Shown piece after piece: positions 1 through 6,284 of a DNA stretch of 11,998 nt. The notes under the pieces are model-generated. The model ran no database searches. It was not told the DNA's origin and worked only from the letters and a program-made list of their open reading frames with translations. Origin of the DNA: Lutibacter sp. (GTDB taxonomy: Bacteria; Bacteroidota; Bacteroidia; Flavobacteriales; Flavobacteriaceae); NCBI GenBank assembly GCA_003516285.1, contig DPCK01000025.1, forward strand, positions 153 through 12,150, read 5' to 3'. Position 1 is the first letter of the stretch, and every line of letters starts with the position of its first letter. The translations under genes and the position numbers were made by a program.

Positions 1-905
1 ACCACTTCACTTTCCGGATCGCCCATTCGGCAATTGTATTCTATCACTTTTGGTTCATCGCCCACTTTAATGATTCCGAAGAAAATAAAACCTTTGTACG
101 GAATGTTGTCTTTTTGCAAACCATCCACCGTTGGTTTTATCACCTGTTCCTCAATTTTATTCATAAATACCTCATCAGCAAAAGGCACTGGAGAAACTGC
201 GCCCATTCCGCCGGTATTTAATCCTTTGTCGCCTTCGCCAATGCGTTTATAATCTTTGGCGTTCGGAAAATTTACATAATTTTTTCCGTCGGTTAACACA
301 AAACAGCTCAATTCAATACCGTCCAAAAATTCCTCTATCACCACTTTGCTGCTCGCGGCCCCAAACTTTTCATTTGCCAGCATTTCTTTCAATTCGTCCT
401 TTGCTTCCTGCAAATCGTTCAAAATCAACACGCCTTTTCCTTGTGCCAATCCGTCGGCTTTTAAAACATATGGCGGATTCAGGGTTTCCAAAAATTGAAA
501 ACCTTCCTCCAAATTATTTTTTGTAAAACTTTGATAGGCTGCAGTCGGGATTTTGTGGCGAACCATAAATTCTTTGGCAAATTCCTTGCTTCCTTCCAGT
601 TGCGCCGCCCATTTTTGGGGTCCGATGACAGCCACATTTTTCAATTCAGGTTCGCTTAAAAAGAAATCGTGAATGCCTTTTACCAAAGGATCTTCCGGGC
701 CAACAACCACCAATTCAATCTCGTGTTCCAAAACCACCTCTTTTACCGATTCAAAATCGGTTGGCTGTATTTTTATATTGACGCCCAATTGATCGGTTCC
801 TTCATTTCCCGGCGCGATAAATAGTTGCGTTAACAAATCACTTTGTGCTATTTTCCAGGCCATTGCGTGTTCCCTCCCTCCAGAGCCTAATATTAATACA
901 TTCAT
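1..905 (-). CDS. purD: Phosphoribosylamine-glycine ligase (GAR synthetase), 3' end outside window
   Basis: The gene makes glycinamide ribonucleotide from 5-phosphoribosylamine, glycine and ATP, the second step of de novo purine synthesis, in the cytosol. I translated the minus strand from the ATG at 905; 301 whole codons are visible and the frame is open to base 1. Family landmarks appear in order: the N-terminal nucleotide-fold motif GSGGREHA (residues 7-14), GPEDPLVKG (69-77), the ATP-grasp lysine region LKADGLAQGKGV (148-159), EEFLDGIELS (191-200), NTGGMGAVSP (230-239) and the metal-binding EYNCRMGDPE (289-298). The last differs slightly from the usual N-V-R-F-G-D-P-E form. Family members are about 420-430 residues, so roughly 70% is present. 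The ATG lies 40 bp after the stop of the upstream gene with no obvious terminator between, which suggests co-transcription. Identification is very secure; completeness beyond the edge is assumed. Confidence 0.97.
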   Translation of the reverse strand, partial: MNVLILGSGGREHAMAWKIAQSDLLTQLFIAPGNEGTDQLGVNIKIQPTDFESVKEVVLEHEIELVVVGPEDPLVKGIHDFFLSEPELKNVAVIGPQKWAAQLEGSKEFAKEFMVRHKIPTAAYQSFTKNNLEEGFQFLETLNPPYVLKADGLAQGKGVLILNDLQEAKDELKEMLANEKFGAASSKVVIEEFLDGIELSCFVLTDGKNYVNFPNAKDYKRIGEGDKGLNTGGMGAVSPVPFADEVFMNKIEEQVIKPTVDGLQKDNIPYKGFIFFGIIKVGDEPKVIEYNCRMGDPESEV

Positions 906-945
906 AATTTCAATCTATTTTTTCTATTTATTATGTTGAAAATTT

Positions 946-2634
946 TTAAAATATTTGTTCCAGTATTTTTTGTGTGATGACATAAGTTGGGCGAACACCT
1001 GTGGTTCCCAGTCCTCCGGAAGCCAACGTGCTTCCCGTTTCCAGCGGATTGTCCGAAGCGTAATAGGCATAGCGAACTTTTACTTTTTCAGAAATATTCC
1101 CCCTAATTTTTGAAGCTGCCTGAATCGCTTTTTGATAGTGTGCGCCTTCCATTTCCAGTCCGACAACTTTCCAGGTTGAATTGTAAAAGAATTTTAAAAT
1201 GTCTTTATTTTGAAGCGATGTTCCCAAAACAGAAACCATTGTGCCAGAATAAACATCAACGCCGCAACCTTCAAACATACTCTTTTTAAGCTGATTTTTA
1301 AACGGATAATTGTCGGCTGTGCCTTCAAAAATATGCGCGGAAGGAATCATAATATCGCCTTTTTCGCCTTCCAAAATACCTGCTTTACCCATAATTGAAA
1401 CAGATCCCACATTTAAGTGATGGTTTTTGCCATTTTCATCCGTGTAAGGTTTTAACAACTCATCCATCGTCTCATAAGCCTGCTCACCAAAAGCATAATC
1501 CATTACAATCAGTACCGGTTTTTCGTCGGTTGGCAATGTGCTTTCAAACTTATAATTTGTTTTGCTAAGGTCTATTTTTTCAGTATCAATAATTTGAACA
1601 TCGATGTAAGTTCCTGAGGTATCTTTTATTTGAATAAGTCCATTTTTTTCAGCATAAGCTTCCACTTGAGTCCGTAAATCTTCATTTTTTGGATCACTTA
1701 ACAATTCAAAAAGGGAAATTGGATTATTGTCTTTAATTTGTTTTGGCAACACCACCGGAGCGTAAATAGAGTTCATTACGCTGTGCATATTGGCGCTGAT
1801 AATATGGATTGGGCGCTCAATGAGGTTTTTTTCCAATAAAATTTGTTTAATGTTATTGGCCCAAATTTCACCATAAATATGATGTCCGATGCGTTCGCGC
1901 AAAACCGGACTAAAAGTGATGGTTCTTTTTAAGTCGTGAATTTTCTCGTTAATCGCCAAAGTTCCAAGCCAAAATATAATTTGAAAAAATCGGTCGGGAT
2001 TGGTTTTTTCCTGAACAATTCCGTGCACCAGTTGTGTTTCTTCAAAAGTTCGGCCTAAAATACTTGCCAAATGCGCCAACATAATATCGCGCTCATCACT
2101 TGACAATTTTATGTTGTTTAACACAACTTCTTCCAATTTTTTCCATTCCCTGTTGGTTTCATTGCCCTCACTAATTAAAACTTTGTTAGCTATTTTATGG
2201 GATTCTATGAATAAAAAAGTTAAATGTGTTAAAACATCATAGATTTCCGATCTTCCTCGGGTAACTTCAATATTCATTTGATCTTTGTCTATTCGGTAAC
2301 AATTTCTTCTTCTTTTTGGCGGAACAATGGCTTTAAAATGCGATTTTCCGTAGCCTTCTTCCGAAGTTAAATTGATAAACCGACATTCTTCAATCCCAAT
2401 TGGGAGTCTTTCAATCACATAAATCAATCCATTTAATTCTACTTTTTCTTCCGCAATGGTGCCATAAATTTCAGGCCGAAGCAACAATAAAGACTCTCTT
2501 AAAGTATCTCCTGAAATTCCCATAGGTTTGTAAAAACCTCTGGTAAATATGTGACGCATAGAAATATATAATCGCTCAATGGCACCCGATGATTCCTGTG
2601 CGCGCGTTCTCTCTTTTATTCTTGAATTTTTCAT
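946..2634 (-). CDS. Bacteroidota-type protein of unknown function with nucleoside-phosphorylase-like C-terminal domain (DUF6909-like)
   Basis: The product has 562 residues, with no signal peptide or membrane segment, so it is probably cytosolic. Residues 1-280 look mostly helical and include a basic patch, PPKRRRNCYR (105-114); I recognise no known domain there. Residues about 370-562 resemble the nucleoside phosphorylase / nucleosidase fold: a beta strand and glycine turn at VLIVMDYAFGE (374-384), GKAGILEGEKGDIMIPS (416-432), VGLEMEGAHY (491-500) and YYASDNP (524-530). In nucleosidases such as MTA/SAH nucleosidase the M-E-G glutamate contacts the ribose and the S-D aspartate is catalytic; E496 and D528 are the candidate equivalents. 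I recall a Bacteroidota family labelled DUF6909 of this size, but the number is from memory. The gene sits just upstream of purD, in line with a purine-linked role. That it is a real gene is certain from length and codon pattern; its enzymatic function is inference. Confidence 0.85.
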   Translation of the reverse strand: MKNSRIKERTRAQESSGAIERLYISMRHIFTRGFYKPMGISGDTLRESLLLLRPEIYGTIAEEKVELNGLIYVIERLPIGIEECRFINLTSEEGYGKSHFKAIVPPKRRRNCYRIDKDQMNIEVTRGRSEIYDVLTHLTFLFIESHKIANKVLISEGNETNREWKKLEEVVLNNIKLSSDERDIMLAHLASILGRTFEETQLVHGIVQEKTNPDRFFQIIFWLGTLAINEKIHDLKRTITFSPVLRERIGHHIYGEIWANNIKQILLEKNLIERPIHIISANMHSVMNSIYAPVVLPKQIKDNNPISLFELLSDPKNEDLRTQVEAYAEKNGLIQIKDTSGTYIDVQIIDTEKIDLSKTNYKFESTLPTDEKPVLIVMDYAFGEQAYETMDELLKPYTDENGKNHHLNVGSVSIMGKAGILEGEKGDIMIPSAHIFEGTADNYPFKNQLKKSMFEGCGVDVYSGTMVSVLGTSLQNKDILKFFYNSTWKVVGLEMEGAHYQKAIQAASKIRGNISEKVKVRYAYYASDNPLETGSTLASGGLGTTGVRPTYVITQKILEQIF

Positions 2635-2668
2635 CTGTTATATTTTATTTTTTATTGGTACAGCTGCT

Positions 2669-2678
2669 GCCGGCTGGC
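2669..2678. repeat. GC-rich 10-mer shared with the 6208-6217 site
   Basis: GCCGGCTGGC occurs here and again at 6208-6217 in the gcdH downstream spacer. In both copies TTCGC follows, three bases after the 10-mer (2682-2686 and 6221-6225). Both copies sit in AT-rich spacers where such a GC run stands out. This fits remnants of a short dispersed intergenic repeat, but with two copies and about 15 matched bases chance is not excluded. Confidence 0.4.
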
Positions 2679-2767
2679 TGGTTCGCCATTAATCATTCCT
2701 TTGCGTATCAAAATTTGTTATGCTCGTTTCATTATTTGGTTTTGATGGGTAAAGATACTGTTAAATC

Positions 2768-2783
2768 GTTTAGTTGTTTAGTT
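2768..2783. repeat. Perfect tandem duplication of an 8-mer (GTTTAGTT x2)
   Basis: GTTTAGTT is repeated head to tail without mismatch at 2768-2775 and 2776-2783, in the spacer upstream of the 2634 gene. It may be simple slippage or a paired binding site; nothing seen here discriminates between them. Confidence 0.55.
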
Positions 2784-2785
2784 GG

Positions 2786-2805
2786 GTATTCGTTTAACTG
2801 AATAC
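2786..2805. other. Small hairpin (6-bp stem, 8-nt loop)
   Basis: GTATTC (2786-2791) and GAATAC (2800-2805) are perfect inverted arms, extendable by G-U pairs. It lies 39 bp past the stop of the S41 peptidase. No T-tract follows it on the minus strand, so it is not a convincing intrinsic terminator; it could be a processing or protein-binding element. Confidence 0.35.
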
Positions 2806-2844
2806 TGAAACCGCCAACTGTTTACTAATTGTTTTGTCTTTTTT

Positions 2845-4488
2845 CTATTTGCCGGATTGTCGAATGATTTTATGATAATCTTTCTCATTATTTAAAATGG
2901 AAACGGCTTTTAAAATCACCTTGTCGGAGATTGCTTTTTGTTGATAAACGCCTTCTGTGTAATAATAGCGTTTGATGATTTCTTCGGATAAATTATTGAT
3001 GATTTCGGCCTTATTTTTATCCAATTCCTTGAATTTTTCTTGTTGAATTGCGTTTAAAAGTTCTGAATATCCTTTGGATACATTTCCGTTTAAATTTTCT
3101 GCTGATGCTGTTTCCAGCGCTTTTTTAAATTCGGCTTCTGTTTTTGTTTCAAAAGCATCCTGATTTTTAGCCAGATAATTTTTCAATGAAACATAGTCCG
3201 CATCCGTCAACGTAAATTTTGAAGGTTCAGCAATGGTTGGATTTTCGTAAAAATATTGGGTGGCGTAATTAAAAAATGCGTCCGAATTCAAAAGGGCTTC
3301 AGTAGTTTTGGTGGTAATCGGTTTTTCTATTTCAACATCGGGAAAAATGCCGCCGCCGCCATAAACGGTTCTTCCTTTTTCAGTTTTGAAAGTTTGTGTG
3401 CTTTCAGAAAATTTGGGCACATTGCCTTTTTCATCGGTTTTGCTATAATCCAATTCCTGAATGCAGCGGCCGCTTGGGGTATAATATTTAGAAATGGTGA
3501 TTTTCATTTGGGTGCCATAAGAAAGCGGTAAATAACGCTGTACCAAGCCTTTGCCAAAAGAACGCTCGCCAATAATAACCGCCCTGTCATAATCTTGCAG
3601 GGAACCCGCCAAAATTTCTGAAGCCGAAGCCGAACGGTTGTTTATTAAAATAGCCACGGGAATTTCCAAATCCATTGGCGCCTGCAGGGTTTTAAAAGTG
3701 TCGCTCCATTTTTCAATTTTTGCTTTGGTGGTCACCACAATTTTATCCTTCGGAATAAAAAAATTGGCAATGGAAACTGCTTCATTCAGTAATCCGCCCG
3801 GATTTCCGCGGACATCAATAATCAGTTTTTTCATTCCCTGTTCTTTCAAATCCAAAAATGCCTTTTTGACTTCAAAAGCCGCTTTTTCATTGAATGTAGT
3901 AAAGGAAATATAGCCTACTTCATTGGCCAACATCGTATAATAAGGAACCGGGTTCTCTATAATTTTTTCACGGGTTACCGACAGTTCCATTTTTTTATTC
4001 TGGCGTTCAATCTGAAGATTCACTTTGGTGTTTGGCAAGCCGTTCAGCAATGCGGCAACGCCGGTTTCATCAAAATCCTTGACTTCAATGTCATTAATTT
4101 TTAAAATTCTGTCGCCCGGTTTCATTCCTGCCTTTTCGGCAGGAGAATTTATCAGCAGTTCACGAATGGTTAAATTGTTGTTTTTGTAACGGGTTACAAC
4201 GCCAATTCCGCCATATTCGCCCGTAGCAGCAATTCGCGCATCCTCAACGCCCTGTTCATCATAATAACGCGTATAAGGATCCAGACTTTCGAGCATAGAA
4301 CTGATCGCTTTATTTGAGAGTTTTGCCGGATTCACGGCATCAATATAATACATATTGAGTTCTTTAAACAAGGTGGTGTAAATGTCAATTTGTTTGGCTA
4401 TTTCAAAAAAATCAGATTGAAATGCGGTGGTCACCAAAAGTACCAATCCAACCAAAATGCCTATGGTCCATTTTTTAATTTTCTCCAT
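2845..4488 (-). CDS. S41 family C-terminal processing peptidase (CtpA/Prc-like) with PDZ domain
   Basis: This is a serine protease of the tail-specific/CtpA family, which degrades or matures proteins in the periplasm from their C-termini. I chose the ATG at 4488 (547 residues); a TTG three codons upstream (4497) is also in frame. Numbered from the ATG, a single hydrophobic segment at about 7-24 anchors it in the inner membrane. A PDZ domain follows (about 93-175, with SPAEKAGMKPGDRILKIND near 115-133), then the S41 core (about 185-365). The catalytic Ser-Lys pair is clear: S288 in NRSASASE and K313 in ERSFGKG, 25 residues apart as in E. coli Prc, with Q317 at the third position. A helical, Lys/Glu-rich tail of about 150 residues follows. 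The start codon overlaps the end of rnpA by 14 nt, so the two are probably translationally coupled in one operon. The natural substrate cannot be inferred. Confidence 0.95.
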   Translation of the reverse strand: MEKIKKWTIGILVGLVLLVTTAFQSDFFEIAKQIDIYTTLFKELNMYYIDAVNPAKLSNKAISSMLESLDPYTRYYDEQGVEDARIAATGEYGGIGVVTRYKNNNLTIRELLINSPAEKAGMKPGDRILKINDIEVKDFDETGVAALLNGLPNTKVNLQIERQNKKMELSVTREKIIENPVPYYTMLANEVGYISFTTFNEKAAFEVKKAFLDLKEQGMKKLIIDVRGNPGGLLNEAVSIANFFIPKDKIVVTTKAKIEKWSDTFKTLQAPMDLEIPVAILINNRSASASEILAGSLQDYDRAVIIGERSFGKGLVQRYLPLSYGTQMKITISKYYTPSGRCIQELDYSKTDEKGNVPKFSESTQTFKTEKGRTVYGGGGIFPDVEIEKPITTKTTEALLNSDAFFNYATQYFYENPTIAEPSKFTLTDADYVSLKNYLAKNQDAFETKTEAEFKKALETASAENLNGNVSKGYSELLNAIQQEKFKELDKNKAEIINNLSEEIIKRYYYTEGVYQQKAISDKVILKAVSILNNEKDYHKIIRQSGK

Positions 4489-4861
4489 CTTCTTCAATTT
4501 TACTTAAAAATTTAACGAACACTTTTTTAAATATTTCTTCTAAATCGGTATATTTTAGTTCGTCTTTGGCCGTATAAATAAACATAAAAATATAGGGTTC
4601 TTTTATGTTTTCGGAAATTAAATATTTGTTTAACCGATAGGCTTCCCGCATCATTCTTTTAATCCTGTTTCGGTCAACCGCCAATTTCACCACCCGTTTT
4701 GGCACTGAAAATCCGACTTTTACAGGAAACTCCGAATCGTGGCTGATTTGCAAATATATCAACTGCAAAGGAAATGATTTTACGCGTTTTCCTTCCGCAA
4801 AAAGGTGTTCAATTAATTTGCGGCTTTTTAATTTTTCGTCTTTTCCCAGAGTAAATTTCAT
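4475..4861 (-). CDS. rnpA: Ribonuclease P protein component
   Basis: This small basic protein binds the RNase P RNA and helps it remove 5' leaders from tRNA precursors. Starting at the ATG at 4861 it is 128 residues, the usual family size (about 110-140). The diagnostic RNR region is intact: VGFSVPKRVVKLAVDRNR (residues 49-66) followed by IKRMMREAYR (67-76), with the preceding leucine/phenylalanine-rich strand and the following hydrophobic strand YIFMFIYTAKDEL. A GTG at 4867 is in frame two codons upstream, but it lies inside a promoter-like -7 box, so the ATG is preferred. The usual bacterial partner rpmH is not adjacent; instead the gene overlaps the S41 peptidase. It is divergent from gcdH across 66 bp. 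Confidence 0.96.
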   Translation of the reverse strand: MKFTLGKDEKLKSRKLIEHLFAEGKRVKSFPLQLIYLQISHDSEFPVKVGFSVPKRVVKLAVDRNRIKRMMREAYRLNKYLISENIKEPYIFMFIYTAKDELKYTDLEEIFKKVFVKFLSKIEEDGEN

Positions 4862-4866
4862 CAACA

Positions 4867-4874
4867 CAAATGTA
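4867..4874 (-). promoter_or_regulatory. Candidate Bacteroidota -7 box for rnpA
   Basis: On the minus strand, 4874 to 4867 reads TACATTTG, an exact match to the Bacteroidota primary-sigma -7 consensus TAnnTTTG. It ends 5 bp before the rnpA ATG, so use of this box would give an almost leaderless transcript and would exclude the upstream GTG as the start. No TTTG is found at the expected -33 distance, which lowers confidence. Confidence 0.4.
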
Positions 4875-4896
4875 AGGAATAAAAGATTTTAATTAG

Positions 4897-4904
4897 TAAA
4901 TTTG
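4897..4904 (+). promoter_or_regulatory. Candidate Bacteroidota -7 box for gcdH
   Basis: TAAATTTG matches TAnnTTTG exactly and stands 23 bp before the gcdH ATG, giving a predicted leader of under 20 nt. No clear -33 TTTG lies upstream. Together with the opposite-facing box at 4867-4874 it makes a compact divergent promoter region. Confidence 0.45.
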
Positions 4905-4927
4905 TAAGCAACAAAATATAAAACCAA

Positions 4928-6106
4928 ATGTCACAAGATTTATTTCAAGCGCCGGATTATTATCAGTTAGATGAATTGTTAACGGAAGAGCATCTTTTAG
5001 TGCGCAATGCCGCAAGAGAATGGGTGAAAAGAGAAGTTTCTCCCATTATTGAAGAAGCCGCACAACAGGCAAAATTTCCAAAATCCATTATTTCAGGATT
5101 GGCTGAAATAGGCGCTTTCGGACCTTATATTCCCGAAGAATATGGCGGTGCGGGCTTGGATCAAATTTCCTACGGATTGATTATGCAAGAAATTGAACGC
5201 GGTGATTCGGGTGTTCGTTCAACTGCTTCCGTGCAATCTTCTTTGGTAATGTATCCAATTTGGAAGTATGGCAACGAGGCGCAACGACAAAAATATTTGC
5301 CAAAACTGGCAAGCGGTGAACTTTTAGGCTGTTTTGGTTTGACAGAACCCGATCACGGTTCCAATCCGGGCGGAATGACCACCAATATTAAAGATATGGG
5401 TGATTATTATTTGCTGAACGGTGCTAAAATGTGGATTTCAAATGCCCCTTTTGCTGATGTTGCCGTTGTTTGGGCCAAAAATGAAGAAGGAAGAATAAAA
5501 GGCGTGCTTGTAGAACGCGGTATGGCCGGATTTTCATCACCGGAAACACACAACAAATGGTCGTTACGCGCTTCTTCAACAGGAGAATTGATTTTCGACA
5601 ATGTGAAAATTCCGAAAGAAAATATATTGCCAAACAAAGACGGATTGGGTGCGCCGCTTGGCTGCCTGGATTCGGCACGTTACGGCATTGCCTGGGGCGC
5701 GATTGGCGCTGCTATGGATTGTTATGACACCGCTTTGCGTTACGCCAAAGAACGCATTCAGTTTGATAAACCGATTGCCGGAACGCAATTACAACAAAAA
5801 AAATTGGCTGAGATGATTACTGAAATCACCAAAGCACAGTTATTGACCTGGCGTTTGGGCGTTTTGAAAAATGAAAACAGGGCAACAACCGCCCAAATTT
5901 CGATGGCGAAAAGAAACAATGTTGATATGGCCATCCATATTGCACGCGAAGCCCGACAAATATTGGGCGCTATGGGAATTACCGGCGAATATTCCATTAT
6001 GCGACATATGATGAATTTAGAAAGTGTGATCACTTATGAAGGAACGCACGATATTCATTTGCTTATTACAGGAATGGATATTACGGGGATTTCTGCTTTC
6101 AAATAA
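4928..6106 (+). CDS. gcdH: Acyl-CoA dehydrogenase, glutaryl-CoA dehydrogenase type
   Basis: The enzyme is an FAD-dependent dehydrogenase that oxidises and decarboxylates glutaryl-CoA to crotonyl-CoA in lysine and tryptophan breakdown, passing electrons to ETF. The 392-residue length equals a full mature acyl-CoA dehydrogenase. From memory of human GCDH the similarity is extensive: VRSTASVQSSLVM (96-108), ELLGCFGLTEPDHGSNP (131-147), WSLRASSTGE (211-220), CLDSARYGIAWGA (246-258) and TYEGTHDIH (369-377). E371 is the catalytic base position. R97, in the V-R-S-T-A-S motif, aligns with the arginine that binds the distal carboxylate of glutaryl-CoA, which separates this subfamily from short- and medium-chain enzymes. 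The ATG at 4928 is preceded by a -7-like box. It stands alone, divergent from rnpA and convergent with a T9SS cargo gene, so it is probably monocistronic. Confidence 0.95.
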   Translation: MSQDLFQAPDYYQLDELLTEEHLLVRNAAREWVKREVSPIIEEAAQQAKFPKSIISGLAEIGAFGPYIPEEYGGAGLDQISYGLIMQEIERGDSGVRSTASVQSSLVMYPIWKYGNEAQRQKYLPKLASGELLGCFGLTEPDHGSNPGGMTTNIKDMGDYYLLNGAKMWISNAPFADVAVVWAKNEEGRIKGVLVERGMAGFSSPETHNKWSLRASSTGELIFDNVKIPKENILPNKDGLGAPLGCLDSARYGIAWGAIGAAMDCYDTALRYAKERIQFDKPIAGTQLQQKKLAEMITEITKAQLLTWRLGVLKNENRATTAQISMAKRNNVDMAIHIAREARQILGAMGITGEYSIMRHMMNLESVITYEGTHDIHLLITGMDITGISAFK

Positions 6107-6121
6107 ATGGCCTATCCCCAG

Positions 6122-6140
6122 CCCTTTCAGAAGGAAAGGG
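6122..6140 (+). terminator. Hairpin just downstream of gcdH
   Basis: CCCTTTC (6122-6128) and GAAAGGG (6134-6140) form a perfect 7-bp stem with a 5-nt AGAAG loop, starting 16 bp after the gcdH stop. No T-tract follows, so it may stabilise the mRNA 3' end rather than terminate transcription by itself. Confidence 0.45.
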
Positions 6141-6227
6141 AGGTTGATCTCAATTAATTCAAGATTTTAGAATATTCAATTATTCTTCTAACTTTTTAGG
6201 CTAACGCGCCGGCTGGCACTTTCGCTA

Positions 6228-6248
6228 AAAACAGCTACTAGCTGTTTT
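6228..6248. terminator. Bidirectional intrinsic-terminator-like hairpin between convergent genes
   Basis: AAAACAGCTA (6228-6237) and TAGCTGTTTT (6239-6248) are perfect inverted arms around one base; a realistic fold is an 8-bp stem with a TACTA loop. The arms end in A4 and T4, so either strand yields a stem closing into U residues. It lies midway between gcdH and the T9SS cargo gene, which converge here, the expected position for a shared terminator. Confidence 0.6.
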
Positions 6249-6284
6249 CATAACGCTCCGTCCTCCCTTCGGGGGTTAGGGGGC

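Larger units (their letters stand above)
2635..2844. other. AT-rich spacer between S41 peptidase and the DUF6909-like gene
   Basis: This 210-bp spacer has no credible gene; a 70-codon plus-strand frame crossing it lacks any recognisable protein character. It holds a GC-rich islet around 2661-2687, a tandem 8-bp repeat at 2768-2783 and a small hairpin at 2786-2805. On the minus strand TATCTTTA (2757 to 2750) is one base off the Bacteroidota -7 consensus TAnnTTTG and could serve the 2634 gene with a leader of about 110 nt. I found no matching -33 TTTG, so a promoter here is tentative. Confidence 0.5.

Noticed and set aside
2701..2725. Imperfect palindrome around GCGTATC...GTTATGC as an operator
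   Set aside because: Only 5 of 7 arm positions match in AT-rich sequence, so it is not distinguishable from chance.
2589..2801. 70-codon plus-strand open frame over the start of the 2634 gene and its spacer
   Set aside because: It overlaps a solid gene on the other strand and its translation looks like random AT-rich sequence.
4861..4867. GTG at 4867 as the rnpA start
   Set aside because: It falls within a candidate -7 box, and the family N-terminus fits the ATG at 4861.
5407..6033. Several 70-91-codon minus-strand frames inside gcdH
   Set aside because: They are shadows of the strongly conserved gcdH reading frame.
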